Made by a program: the position numbers and the translations under genes
NCBI GenBank assembly: GCA_018398765.1
Contig: JAHBMJ010000865.1
Span: forward strand, 1 to 39,508
DNA length: 39,508 nt
Direction of reading: 5' to 3'
DNA from: Chromera velia
Lineage: Eukaryota > Sar > Chromeraceae
The notes under the pieces: model-generated
Seen by the model: only the letters and a program-made list of their open reading frames with translations
Database searches by the model: none
What the model was told of the DNA's origin: nothing
Shown: piece after piece, positions 1 through 12,592 of the stretch
Numbering within the stretch: position 1 is the first letter of the stretch
How the letters are laid out: every line of letters starts with the position of its first letter

Positions 1-237
1 GGGGGGGGGCTGGTTTTGTCTCAGAGGAGTTTCTTTCAGGCGGGGGTGGGAACGGGCACGAGGGGCTTGCAAGATCTATTAAGGAAAAGGTGCGTGATGG
101 CTTGGTGATACCGAGACGGAACGACACAACATGATGTGATGCATGCATCCTCCTTTCGTTCTTCAAAATAGGTTCTCGGTGAAATTGGCTCACTGAAATC
201 CCTCCCCCTCTCTCTCTGTGTGTGTGTTTGTTTTCAG
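1..237. other. Intronic sequence upstream of first visible importin exon
   Basis: The segment begins with nine G residues and ends in a polypyrimidine tract plus TTTTCAG acceptor at 231-237. I see no importin-like coding segment in it. A TGCATGCA palindrome lies at 140-147. Confidence -1.
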
Positions 238-2491
238 GTGCTTGCGGATGCCTGCTGGGCCCTCTCCTATCTCTCCGACGGCCCCAACGACCGCATCGAG
301 GCCGTGATCCAGTCGGGGGTGTGCAGGAGGTCTGTCTGACTTTCTGTCTGCCTGTCTGTCTGCCTGCCTGTCTGTCTGCCTGTCTGACTTTCTGACTTTC
401 TGTCTGTCTGCCTGTCTGACTTTCTGTCTGCCTGCCTGCCTGTCTGCCTGCCTGCCTGTCTGACTTTCTGTCTGCCTGCCTGTCTGTCTGCCTGCCTGCC
501 TGTCTGACTTTCTGTCTGCCTGCCTGCCTGTCTGTCTGCCTGTCTGACTTTCTGTCTGCCTGCCTGCCTGTCTGTCTGCCTGTCTGACTTTCTGTCTGCC
601 TGCCTGTCTGTCTGCCTGCCTGCCTGTCTGACTTTCTGTCTGCCTGCCTGTCTGTCTGCCTGCCTGCCTGTCTGACTTTCTGTCTGCCTGCCTGCCTGTG
701 TGTCTGTCTGCCTGTCTGACTTTCTGTCTGCCTGCCTGCCTGTCTGTCTGCCTGCCTGCCTGCCTGTCTGTCTGCCTGTCTGACTTTCTGTCTGTCTGTC
801 TGTCTGCCTGCCTGCCTGTCTGACTTTCTGATGGAGCAATCAAAAAGTAGTTTCCGAGAAAAGAAGGGCTGCAAGTATGAACGAGGCCGGTCCACTGATG
901 CCTTCCTTGCTCTCTCTCTCTTTCTCTGTCTGTCCCTGACGAAGGAGGCAGACGGTTCTTCCCTCGTTTCTCTCTTTTCCTCCCCTCGTTTCTTCGTTCC
1001 TCCTCTGTGGGAGCGCTTGTCTACCTTCCCCCGTGTAGCTTTTCTGCAGCACCTATTGACTGTTTTGCTATCATGCATGGTCACCTTCCATCGATCTCTT
1101 CTCTTCTCTTTTTTCTCTTCTCTCCTCAACTGCAGCCATTTGCACTCCCTTCCTCTTGACTTCTGTGTGTGCTTGTTTGTGTGTCGACGCATGGGCTGAC
1201 GATGGATCCGCCTTCTCCCCTCTCGTTCAGGCATGCAGGCAGGCTCCTGTCCTTTCCTTCCAACACCCAAACGTTCGTTCAGAACGGCAGCTGTCTGGCA
1301 TCATTATTTCTGTTCACACGAAACTGAAAGCATTGGCATTCCTCTCCTCTCCCCTTACAATAAACAAATGAATGCATGGATGCAGATTGGTGGATTTGCT
1401 GATGCACACCTCCCCCCTCGTCCAGACGCCTGCTCTCCGCACAGTCGGCAACATCGTCACAGGTGGGTGTGTGGGTGGGTAGAGTGAATGTAGAAAGGAA
1501 GACTCGGTACATCTCGCATACTGCAGCAATGTTTTGGGCCGCAAAACCAATCGCATTCATGAAGAAAGGTACGAATGAAAAAGGGGGGCAACACGCACAT
1601 ACATGCACACGGAGAGGAAATCGAAAACCTTCTGACTTAAAGACGTAGAGGTGGAGCAGACCCATGTGATCTTCTTTTCTTATTTGTGTATGTTGAGAAA
1701 AACACCGCGTTTTATCGACAGTATTTTTGTGTATGACGATCACTCACCTTATTGCATGCATCATGTTGCTGTGCTCCCTCCTTCCCTGCCACGTACATCC
1801 TTGTAATTCATTCTTTGGCTGCACGAATGAGGTGCGTGCGTGCGTGCAGGGAACGACCGACAGACTCAGGTGATCATCCAGTGCGGTGCGGTGCCGAACC
1901 TCCTCTCCCTCCTGTCCTCTCCGAAGAAGTCGATCAGAAAGGAGGCCTGCTGGACGATCTCGAACATCACTGCGGGTTGGTTGGTTGCTCGGTCTTCTTG
2001 CCCTCCCTCCCTCCCCCCCGTCTCTGTGTGTACGTGTGTGTGAGAGAGGGAGTGTGTGCAAAGTCTGCCTTTGTATCTACAGTGCCTCTTTGTTTCTTCT
2101 CCTACGACTTGTCTGCATCTGAGTCGCCGACGTCGAAGGAATTGGCGTACACATTGCTGCCATGTTTGTGACATGCATTTGATGGGCATGGCGTGTACAT
2201 ATCTATGTAATTGTTGAACTGCATCCGAGTGCATGGGGTGCTGGATGTCTGTCTGTCTGTCTGTCTGTCTGTGTGCAGGGAACAGAGAGCAGATCCAGGA
2301 GGTGATCAACCAGGGATTGATCCCTCCTCTGGTGCACCTCCTGGGCACGGCAGAGTTCGACATCCAGAAGGAAGCTGCGTGGGCTGTCTCGAACGCCACT
2401 TCTGGGGGGAACCTCGCTCAGGTTGGGCGGCGGCCTGTTTTCTTTCCTTCGTCCTTTCGTGCTCTCCTGCTTCACATGTCGGGCTCAATAA

Positions 2492-2533
<42 letters not shown>

Positions 2534-3571
2534 CTCTCTCTCGCTTTGCAGGTAGGGCAGGGCTGGGTGTTAGTTGTGCAGTCGCGCTTCTGTCGTACAG
2601 AAAAAACAAGATATTGTGAGGGACTTTGGCATCCAAATGGTGTAGAGTCTCCTTGTGGTTTGTCCTCTCTCTACATACTATTCATTACTGGTTGACACCT
2701 TGCTGCCTGCCTGCCTGCTTGCCTGACTGTCGCGTCCTGCTTGCAGGTTGAGTACCTGGTACAGTGCGGGTGCGTGCGTCCTCTGTGCCAGCTGCTGGTG
2801 GTGCAGGACTCGAAGATCGTCTCGGTTGCGCTGGAGGCTCTGGAAAATATTCTCAGGTTCGTTGGTTTGTCCCTTCCTTCCGTCAGTCTTTTCGACTGTC
2901 CTCGAAGTGGACGCACAGACAAAGAGGGGCTGCAGAGAGAGGCCGACCGCGTGAGAGAGAAAGGGCGGGCGGGCAAAGAAGCGAGAAAGCTGCGATAAAT
3001 GAACAGCTTCTTCATAAATCTGGAGGAGCAGAGAAGGTAGAAAGAGGGCAGCAGAAACGTGCGCGTGCCCACGCGAGCGATAGATCGAGAGAGATGATGA
3101 CACGTCATGCTAATCTCGACTTTTCTTTTCTCTTCTTTCTTCTCTTCGAAATTCCTTCTCCGAAGGGAGGCTGAAGAGCGGAGGAGAGGAGAGAGGGGGT
3201 GACGAAAAATTCTTCTTCTCAAACCTCAACGAGTGTCTGATCTCTCTGTTGATGTACCAATCTCAATGGGACAAAGATTGATACCTCTATCCGCCCTTTT
3301 TTGCTCCTCTCTCTCTGATTGCATGTTCCGTTTCTCTTTATTTCTTCCTTCTCATTCGTTTCGTCGTTCAACTGTAAGCAGAAGACTGACTGACTGACTG
3401 ACTGACTGACTGAGTGTATAAAAGAGCGCTGACTCTGATTTTGCTTTTTGCTTCTGAAACGTGCTGCTGCTCTCCTGTCGCTAGAAAGGGAAGGGAAGGG
3501 AAATTTCGGGTCTGTCTGTCTGTCTGGTTTGACTCTTCCGGTTGTCCTGTTTCTGTCTGCTCACCTGCTTG

Positions 3572-3623
<52 letters not shown>

Positions 3624-4579
3624 CGCGTGCGAACGAACGAACCTTCCACGCAGAATGGGCAAGCAGAAGCAGGATGCCTCCGGTGCCGAGTTCAACCCCT
3701 GGTGTGGCCTCATCGAGCAGGTAGGTGGGTAGGGGGGTGCATGGGTGCATGCGTGGCACATGAATAATGGACAGTGAGCACGATCTTTCTTTCAAATTTC
3801 GTCCTATTTTCCTTTCTCCTTTGCTGGCGTCATGGTAGTGTCGATTCATTAAGACCAATTGGTGGTGCCCGCTGATGGACAAGGTAGGAGGGGGGAGTGA
3901 AGAGGCGGGAGCGGGGAGCAAACATTTCTTCCGTCCTTCCTTCCGGACCGTCTCCCTTCCTTTCGGCCCTGAAGCGTCCGGACCTCTTGGGGCGCTTTGG
4001 TGGCCCTTTTTTTTTCTTCTCTCTTCTCTTCTCTTCTCTTCTCTTCTCTCTGTGCAGTTGTGCGATCTGATCTCACTTTCGACCAACAGAACTTAGTTCT
4101 TTTTTCTTTCTTTCTTTCTTTCTTCCCTTCTTCCACTCCTGCAGGTTCAGGGCGTGGAGAAACTCGAAGCGCTTCAGGAGGACCAGAATGAGGTGCGTCT
4201 GTCTGTCTGGTGGTTGTCTTGTGTGTGGGTTGCTTGTTTGCCCGTTTGTTCATCTACTGCTTTATTTGGGCAGCTGGTGGTTTGGCACTGTCCTTTGGCT
4301 AGTCGGTAGCTTCGTTCGATCGTTTGTCCGTCCGCAAATTGACCTGCAGACAACCGACACGGATCTAGCATTGGGGAAAGAGGTAGTAACTATCGCTGTT
4401 GCCCGGCTCCTCGTGCTCGCTGGACTGCTGTGCACAATTGCAAATGCTTGATGTTCGCACAATCGGTTTTGTGTGCACGTGTCTGTGTGTCTGCGCGTGC
4501 GTGTTTGTATGTCTCTACCTCTGCGCCTGCGTTCTGTATGGCGATCTGTGGGGGAACTTTGGATGCGCTTCTGCTTGCC

Positions 4580-4613
<34 letters not shown>

Positions 4614-5530
4614 ACTGCCTGGCTGCCTGTCTGCGTCCACAGTCTCTGTCTGTTTCTCCGTCCCTCTGCCGTCTCTGGGATTTGGGCCTTTGATCATACC
4701 ATCAGACTGTTTGTATTTTCTTTTGAGAGCCTGTGGAGAAATCTCCTTTCCTTCCCACTTTGGTTGGCTGTACGTGGAGAAAAGAAGAAGTTAGAGGGTG
4801 ACTGAATCACTGGATGAATCTTTGTCGGTCTGTCTTTCTATCTGTCTGTCGGTCTGTCTGTCTGTTTGTCTGGCTTCTCCACTGGCCAGCTGACTGGCTA
4901 GCTGTGAGGTTGCGCGGCTCGTTTCCTTGTCCGTTCCCTTACCAGCTTCTTTTTTCCTTTTGAGAGGGTGCAGAAAGATTCAAAAAGACGCAATGAAGTC
5001 AGCCTGTCCGTGTGTCTGCGCTTTTTTCCCTCCTGCTATCCCTCGCATTGATTTGCCTTTTCGCCCTTATTGATGGAGGGAGACCTGAATCGATTCGCAC
5101 TTCCTTCTTCTGCAGGATAACAGACAGACAGTGTAGCAGAACCGAGGTGACCGTTGTCCTTCACACAAACGGACGGACAGGCACTCACGCATGCAAGACA
5201 GACTGATATCAATCAATCCATCGATGTAGCATGACTGCATGCATGACGTGCTCTGCAGACTGATGTATTGACTGACTGACATGGGTCCTCTGCTCTGCTC
5301 TGTTCTGCCCTCTTCCTTCTGTTTGCTTTTTGCAGGAGATCTACAACAAGGCGATGAAGATTCTGACGACTTTCTTTCCCCTGGAGGAGGGAGACGAGGA
5401 GGACGGGAACAGAATCGCTGAAGAGGGAGAGCAGCAGGTCCAGGGAGGGTTCCAGAACTCTCAGGCGGCGGCGGTGCCTCAAGGAGGGTTCCAGTTTGGG
5501 GCTCCTCCGCCCTCTGGCTCCGGAATGTGA
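238..5530 (+). CDS. Importin subunit alpha (karyopherin alpha), C-terminal part, 5' end outside window
   Basis: Importin alpha is the cytosolic adaptor that binds nuclear localisation signals and is carried through the nuclear pore by importin beta. Eight exons join in phase: 238-329, 1386-1462, 1850-1975, 2279-2421, 2747-2856, 3654-3720, 4145-4192 and 5336-5530 (858 nt, 285 residues plus TGA). The first visible exon starts inside an ARM repeat, so the importin-beta-binding domain and the first ARM repeats lie upstream. Successive ARM repeats show the conserved Trp/Asn NLS-binding ladder: [37 protein letters not shown] and [13 protein letters not shown]. The final ARM region reads [20 protein letters not shown] and ends [14 protein letters not shown]. 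An acidic tail (LEEGDEEDG) and a Gly/Gln/Phe-rich end follow; the acidic tail is where CAS normally binds. Introns are long and full of CT/GT repeats. The family call is very secure; exon 2 was too short to appear as an open frame but restores the canonical sequence exactly. Confidence -1.
330..832. repeat. CTGT/CTGC minisatellite in importin intron
   Basis: About 500 bp of irregular TCTG/CCTG tetramers, punctuated at roughly 20-40 nt intervals by TGACTTTC. It lies immediately after the splice donor at 330. Because the unit is built of tetramers without stop codons on the minus strand, it creates long artificial open frames of Ser-Asp-Arg-Gln-Thr type; these are not genes. Confidence -1.
2494..2530. 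repeat. (CT)n microsatellite
   Basis: A nearly pure CT dinucleotide run of about 35 bp in the importin intron that follows the exon ending at 2421. Confidence -1.
3571..3630. repeat. Compound (CT)n(GT)n(GC)n microsatellite
   Basis: Adjacent CT, GT and GC dinucleotide runs just upstream of the acceptor at 3651-3653. The pyrimidine part may double as the polypyrimidine tract. Alternating GT/GC is a sequence type able to adopt Z-DNA (known property, not shown here). Confidence -1.
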
Positions 5531-7819
5531 AGAGGGAGGGGGGCCGGGGGGGGAAAGAGAGAAAGGGAGAAGCGTCGCGTCGGAGAGGAAAGGAAAAGGC
5601 GAAAGGAAAGGAAGGGAGGAGAGGGAGCAAGCAAAGGAATGCTTCAAGGGAAGGGAAGGGTATCTCGGCACCTCTTCTGCTTTGTTCCCTCACACCTGTC
5701 CTTTGATCAGCAGTCAAACTAATATGTCTCTCTCTCTCTCTCTCTCTCATTGCTTGACAAACCCTTTCTGCATTCTCCCGTTTCCTGTTCGTTCCTTTTC
5801 GTCTTCAGACGAGGTGCCGTCCTGTCTCTCTCTCTCTCTCTCTTCTTCCTTCGTCTCTTTCTCTTGTGAAAGCATTCTGTGTGTAGAATTCGGAGGTAGG
5901 AAGGAAGGGAAAAGTGAGTCGGAAGGAAGCGGGATTTGGGTTTGGGTTTCATTCAAGCAATGAGTGCAATTAAGGTAAGGGGGGGAGGGGGGTTGAGGGA
6001 GTGGGACCCTGGTGGGATTTGGGGTTTTAATCTTTTGTGAAGAAGCAGAGAGACAGACAGAGAGAGAGAGCCTGGGGGAATTGCAGGAAGCACTGCTTGT
6101 ATGTGGACGGAATCATTTCCTGTGTCTGTCTCTGTCTCTGTCTGTCTGTCTGGTCATGCCGTGCGGAAGGATCTGTGCATACACTCATTCACTCACTCAC
6201 TCACTCACTCTTCAAAGCCGTCACTCGGTCCGCATGTTCCCTCCCTTCCCCACTCAAACACACACAGACAAAGTACATCCACCGACAGACAGGGGGGGGT
6301 CGATCGAGAGGAAATAAAAAGGGGGTGGTGGACGGTCGGTCGGTCGGTCGGGAGGCTTCTCTTTCTTTTCGAGCTTTCACACGCAGAAGGATATGGCGAG
6401 AGGGGGGAAACGGTGAAAAGGAGCAGTGAGGCAACGCGAGGCATGGCGAAAAGATGACGCTCTTCTCCTTCATCTGCTTCTCTCTCTGTGTCTGTCTGGT
6501 CGGCGCAGATTTGGGAGGGAGTGAGAAAGGAGGGGGGGCAATGGAGGAAAGAAAGAACGGAGGCGGCCGCGAAGGCTCCTTTGAATATTTGCCACAAACA
6601 AACAAGTCGTCAGAAGAGAAGGGAGACAGAGAGACAATCAGTCTGACCCGCCCGACTCTTGTCTTTTCTGCTTGCCTGTCTAGCTTTTTCGCAAAAGAGT
6701 GAAGGGTGTGTGAGGGCACAGACGAAAAGAACATGTTTTGGGTCTCGTTTGTTCTCCTCCATTCCTTTGTCTTCCCTTCGACATCATTGGATTTCTTTCA
6801 GCATGATGGATGGATGCAGACTTGTTGCTCACCCTCTCCCCGCTCTTCATCTTCTTTCTGCTTTCACAAGGAAGAGACCAAATGGGCGTGACCGGACCTT
6901 TCCGCTTTCTTTCCTTCTTTCGTTCCTTTCTTTCTCTTTCTCTCTCTTGCTTGCTTCGTTTCTTTCTTTCTTTCTTTCTTTCTTTCTTTTTTTTTTCTGA
7001 TGGCCGCTGCCCTCCCTCCCCCCTGTTGGCGTTTTGTCTTCTCAATCAATCAATCAATCGGTCAGACAGGTAGGTTCCCCTCGATCGATCGATCGATCGG
7101 TCAACACAGGCGGCATGCATGAGGGAGAGAGAAAGACCGGCACGAAACAAGGGGAGCAAGAAAGACTGCTGTCAGCCACTTTGCCTTTTTCACATTGCGC
7201 ATGCATGCAGACAAAAGAAAGAGGGAAGAGAAGGCAACGGTGAAACACAGCTGAACGGAAGGGGCGAAGCAGACAGAGAAGTGAAGGGCTGCAGAGCCGA
7301 GCAGAGTGGAGCGGAGCTGTGAGAAATTCAAAATCAAATTAATGGAATTGAATGGAAACAATCAGTGGAATGCAAGGAAAGTGACCGGAGACCGCGAACC
7401 GACCCACAACAGACCATGAAGTACCAACAAGCATGCACGGTATGAAAACAGACACACAAACAGACAGACACAGCGACAGGCAGGAAGGCAGAAAGACACA
7501 GACATAGCATGTCATCGCAACCATCCATGCACCACTCCCGTTCCCCGTGTCTATGCATTCTCCCCTCTTCCTCTCACCCAGAAGCCCTGATGCAGGCTGT
7601 TCCTTCCCAATTCGTCGAATCCTCTTCATTGTGTTGGATAAAAAGGACAAATGCGCCTTCTTCGCAGTTCAGCAGCGTGCTAGGCTGCGTGTTTCTCACA
7701 TATTTGCGCAAAAAAAAAAAACTCTCGAGAAACTAAGCAAAACACTAGCAGGGTTGCACCGTAACCTGCACGGCCGGGTGTTGGCTTGCATCCACATACA
7801 TCACACAACTTGATGTGAG
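5531..7819. other. Intergenic, 3' side of importin gene
   Basis: No coding segment with splice support was found between the importin stop and the AT-rich island. The stretch holds GGGA/GGAA purine-rich DNA directly after the stop, CT runs at about 5725-5748 and 5825-5842, an ACTC run near 6185-6210, a TTTC run near 6960-6990, AATC and GATC runs at 7043-7100, and a TGCATGCA at 7202-7209. Polyadenylation of the importin transcript must occur here, but no signal can be assigned with confidence. Confidence -1.
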
Positions 7820-8420
7820 CTATTATGATATATTATCTATACAGGCTCAGGCTATGAAGTATAATATTCTAGGTTTAATTATTCAGGTCTACTAGCAGGA
7901 TCTATTTAATATGATACCGTCATCTATTATCATCTATTTGTTTCTTTGTGTACTTATATCTAGGCTTATTTATGTTAAGTGATACGTAATAAATGATTTA
8001 TTCTAGGATTTATTAGTGCCTTTGAGCATTGTATGTCGCCGTTTTATTTTGTAGATCGAGGTCGCCCCCGCAAACGGTAGGGTTAGGTGTAAAAGATAGA
8101 TATGAATTTAGGCCTAGATTTAGGTGTATAAATGAAATGTAACATTACAAATTTCATGATAAATTTGAATAAAAAATATCAATTAGTACATAGAGGGGGA
8201 AAAAATATTATTTTTTTAAATATTAGTATCTATGTATGACATATTCCGACATGTCCAACTTCAGGTCAGATGTAGTCAGATAGAATACAGACTAGAGGGG
8301 CTTTGTTCCCTAGTTTCTAGGCTAGTTTGTTCCTCATTCTGTGTCTTGGAGTGCCTAAAGTCTTAAAGACTTAAGGTAGAGTTATAAGAAAGTCTAGAGG
8401 AAAGTGAATGATAAGTGGGA
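7820..8420. other. AT-rich intergenic island
   Basis: Base composition changes abruptly from CT/GC-rich to strongly AT-rich, with frequent TATTTA, TTTAAA and TAGGTTTA-like words, then returns to normal near the end of the large minus-strand gene. No open frame of useful length and no transposon termini were recognised. Confidence -1.
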
Positions 8421-8538
8421 AAAGTGTCTTTTTAATGGCTTCAAACAGTGTGACTATATCAGAAACAGTCTCCAATCCGTGCAGGTCAGCGGGCGGATAG
8501 GTGTGTACCGAGTGTGCTGCCCTATGAGGCCCATTGCA

Positions 8539-11500
8539 TCAGACAACTCCCTCTCCTTCAAATGCTGCGGCAGGAGCAACACCTTTGTGGAAATCCTTTA
8601 AGGGGAGGGGTATTAATGATTCGGACGATATCGAGGACTCGAAACCTCCCTCTTCCTCCTCTTCTATGACGAAGCCCCCCAATGGCCCATCCTCGTTCCC
8701 AGCCACGTGTCTCCGGAGCCGAGCCGTCACGAGTGATGATTCACAGGAGGCATAGAAGACAACGAAGAGCTGCAAGCAGTCATCAGTGCAAGAGACTGAT
8801 TTACACATGAAGTTAAATACAGTCAGAGCACAACCCAACTGCACAGTTGATGGGTTAACGAGAAAGCTTCCACTTGCTTCCCACGAGTGCATGAACACCA
8901 GACCTGGCCCATTCAACAGAATTTCTCAGTTGCTGAGAAACGTTGCGGAACAAAGTCGTATGCTCAATTATTGGAATGGACACATAAACATCGTCTCCAC
9001 AAAACGAGGCGGGAATTGACTCCCAATATGAAATCTGATCATGTGATTCGCTTGAGAGCATTCAAGACCAGAAAAAACCACCCGCAATCACGCAGTCGGC
9101 ATTGAAATTCTCATACCTTCAACTTGTCAACAAGGAGATTTCTCGTTCAAATGCCTACTCAGATCTGTATGCATTCGCTCGGACTGACCCAAAAAAGAGT
9201 TCTCGGTTGCAGAGAGCGTACGAGGTGAAGTCCATCCTGCAGCTCCGGAAGCAGAAGGTCGTGAGGCCTGACCTCTCTATCCTGTCTGTCGTCAAAGAGG
9301 CTCTTCCGCCTCTCTTCCAGAGGTTCACCTGCAGCCTGTAGGCGAGTGAGCCACTGCGCTGCTTGTGAATTCCCAGGAAGAGCGTTCCCCTTCTTCATCT
9401 GTCCCGCCGTGTGTCTCCAGGAGTGGTCCAGCAGCACTGCCGCAAGAGCCACGTGGAGACGCAAACCCTGAAGATCAGCCTCTGAGTCTTCTTCTTCTTC
9501 TTCCTGTTCTCCAGCCTCAGGGTCCTCTGACTTTTGTGCCCGTGTCTTGCGGTCATCACGCCCTTCTTTCATCTCCCCTCTCATGTCCATGCCTCCCCTC
9601 GCAGACAGAGAGCGACCACCGGCCCCGTCTACACCACCTTCTCTTCCTCCCCTTTCAGACGTCGGCGAATCTTCCGAGAAGGACCTCGAGGCCTCGGGCC
9701 TTCCTTCCTCCTGCAGGAGTTTGTGTGAAACGACAGACACGCATGTGCATGCCACACTGATTATAGACCCACATAGAAAGAAAGAGAGTGGGGGAACGAG
9801 ACTCAAAGACGGCATCAGAAAGAAACTGAACATGCAGGGCAAATCCCTCTCGTAAGAGAGCTCTGAACACTACATGATCGATCGGGAAGAGAATTAAGCA
9901 GACGTAGAGGAGGTCAGTCAGGGTTCTGTTCCAAGACTCTCGATCCTCAAAAACTTCTTGCAAAAAGATATGCAATCCTCATTTTGACCAAAGAAAAGAA
10001 ACCCGCTGGAAGAAAGAGCATTGGGTCTTTCACTTCAATACGCACCTGCGCAATCTCAATGACGACTCTCTGCAGGTCCACAGAACCTGTCACAGATCTT
10101 CTCTGTCCGTCTTTCCCTTCCATCGACGCATAGGCAGGCTCTGTGACGACAGAATCGCCCCGAGGCCTCCATGTGACACCCGAGGGAGCAACAGCTTCGA
10201 CGTGAGTCGAGGGAAGGCCGCTGGGACTGACGGTCGAGCCGAGACTGAGACGAGATACCCTACTCAAAGTCGGGTGCATGGCGGGCCTGTTGTTGGGCAC
10301 AGAGAGTTCCGAACTTTCATCGTGCTCCTCTATGCCATCGCTTGCCTGTTGCGATGGGGGGTGCGCACAAGGAATTTGAACCTCCGCTGCATCATCGGAT
10401 GGGATTACTAAGCTGACTCTGCGATTTGAAGAAACTTTGTGCTTTTCCCCCGACATCCTAGGAAAGCGGAGACGATTTTCATTCACAGCAACTGAAACAC
10501 TTCCCTTCTGCACGACATCCACCCCCCCGCCCCGTTGAGCTTCCTCTTCCTCGTCCGCTCCTCCCAATTCGCCCTCAAATTCTTCTTCGTCCCTTCCGCC
10601 GCCGATCTCTCCTGAACCTCCTTGAGGAGCCTGCAGGATCATGCGACGACGACTCCGGATTCGCCTCTTGCTGCCGCGGCCTGATGATGAGACTCCAGAC
10701 TGACCAAGCACAGCTGCCTTCCCCCCTTCTCCTTGCCCTTCTCCTCGGTGTCCTTCTGCTTCTGCTGCCGCATCTCTCAAAGCAAGGAAGGTCATGACGC
10801 TGCCGCGCTGCTGCCCCTGCGACAGTCAGCAGGAAAAAAGAAGCGAGGCGAAAAGACCTTTTTTCGTGTCTGTGAGATGCCTCCTATCATAGAGAAGCAA
10901 TAGCTGTCGATCGGCCGTTTCATATAAGAAGCAGGGGAGAGGTGGACCCAAAGACCAAACAAGCACACGAAAAGCAAAGCATCCTAGGGTATGAGCCAGT
11001 CCAAGGTTTGCGCTTCAAGAAAAATTATTCGGGATGACCAACGTTTGTCCCTCTTAGACAGGCACTGCAGGGTACTAGGCAGGGTAGATGCGGATCTTGC
11101 AAAGGAAGAGAACTGACCTCTTTTAAACCTTCATTTTTTTCCTCTCCTGTCTTCGCACGTCTCCTACAGCAGGAACATCTCACAGCCTGCTTTCCCCCTT
11201 CAACCAGGTGGTCAAACCAGAAGCTCCCCTTCATGTTCTCATCGCCCTTCTCCAAGTCCTCCATAGAGTCTCCCCACACAAGAGACAGGGCGAGCTCACG
11301 GTGCTCAAAATCTTCCTCACACTGTCTGATGCGGCTGGCAATGTTATCGTCGCTCTCCAATCTTTCTCTGCAGGGAGGGACATGGAATGAATCCAACCCA
11401 TGCAGTCTCTTCGTCTCAATGTGTGACCGCGTGAACTGATTATCAAAGTCATTCCTCGTTGAGACATGATGCAGGTAACTTGTCGAGCTAGTCGATGTGC

Positions 11501-12592
11501 ATATGCAAGTATTGAATGAAATTTCTGGGGATTGATCCACTTGGAAGACAAAGTGTCTCTCCCTTCCGTTCTGACTAACCTGCAAATATGCGCCAGCATT
11601 GTGATGAACTGTTTTCCCATTGTTTCCAGGGCCGTGTCAACTGAGTATTTCTCGTTCTCCGGTCTGAAAATCTGCTGAGAGCTCCCAAGAACTGTTCGCG
11701 ACTGCCCCTCGAAGTCGTTCGCACTTGCGTTGTCTTCGTCTCGCTCCTTTTCCTCCTCTTCCTGCAAAGAAAGAAAACGTACATAATATATACACTTCTA
11801 TTTCCTGATCTGGAAACTCGTACCAAGAACTTGTTCCACACATAACTCACAGACTCAGGCTTTTCCTGCTTCTTCTCTAGCCCCACCAGAAAACCAGTTT
11901 GCCATGCCACCGATCTCCCCCTTTCCATTTTGCCCTTCCCCTTTGTGCGATCACCCTGTGAGAAGACCCGACCTACCCGAGCAAGGAGGAAAGCAGGTAT
12001 TGCAGAGAAACGGGCCCTTTGCGAGATGAGCTCCTGGATCAGAGCCTCCATGTCCATAAGGGTGGGCTCCCAGATCAGAGCCTCAATTTCTCGTGCAGAC
12101 CTCTCCGCACGAAGCCGCAACCTCTCTAAGAGGGGTCTTCGTCGATACCTCTCCGTCAATTTCCTCCAGGGCTTCTTCAAGGCACTCACCCAACAAGGTT
12201 CCCACGGGTCCTTGAGGTCGAGACACTGGGACTGCACTTTGCGCTTCAATATAAAGTCACACCTGCAAAAGGGGGCGAGAAGCACGAAGGGGGGTGTATG
12301 GATTGGGATAATGCAGAGAAAAACATCCACGCAGCCCTTTCTGAAAAGTCGAATGTGAAGAAAGTCGAGGAGGAAGAGGACTCGCCCAGCAGAAGGGCCT
12401 CTTCCATCGATTCAGCTGAGGGGCATGGGGAATTAAGTTATCTACACATATTATATTAATATGTGAAGGTGGATGCGTCTGTGCCTACCTGAAAGCCTCC
12501 GGATCCCTCCGCCTGGTTATGCAGACCACTACGTCCCCTCCCCTGCCTGCCTTCCCGATGCGGTCGGCAGTGAGAAGAAGAAGCCTCCGGAT
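8539..12592 (-). other. Predicted cytoplasmic tail, exons 26-32
   Basis: About 890 residues with no domain that I recognise. Exon 26 is basic. Exon 27 is helical and Arg/Glu-rich. Exons 28-29 are acidic and contain a Cys/Arg cluster (CSCCRRRAK). Exon 30 is a long Ser/Gly/Glu-rich low-complexity exon. Exon 31 contains an acidic stretch (EQEEEEEDSEAD), and exon 32 ends with an acidic EEEEEGG segment and TGA. Exons were accepted because the frames stay open between GT and CAG sites and the phases agree; this part should be treated as a provisional model. Confidence -1.

Noticed and set aside
41..98. Possible importin exon between a TTTCAG and a GTGCGT near the window start
   Set aside because: The phase does not fit the exon at 238 and the translation does not resemble the preceding ARM repeat.
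330..832. CRISPR-like array
   Set aside because: The repeats are irregular tetramers without unique spacers, in a eukaryotic intron.
190..843. 217- and 190-codon minus-strand frames rich in Ser-Asp-Arg-Gln
   Set aside because: They are the reverse translation of the CTGT/CTGC minisatellite and overlap a confirmed importin exon; composition is purely repeat-driven.
3839..3882. Extra importin exon ending at GTAGGA
   Set aside because: The exons at 3654-3720 and 4145-4192 already join to the canonical sequence without a gap, so an extra exon would break the ARM repeat.
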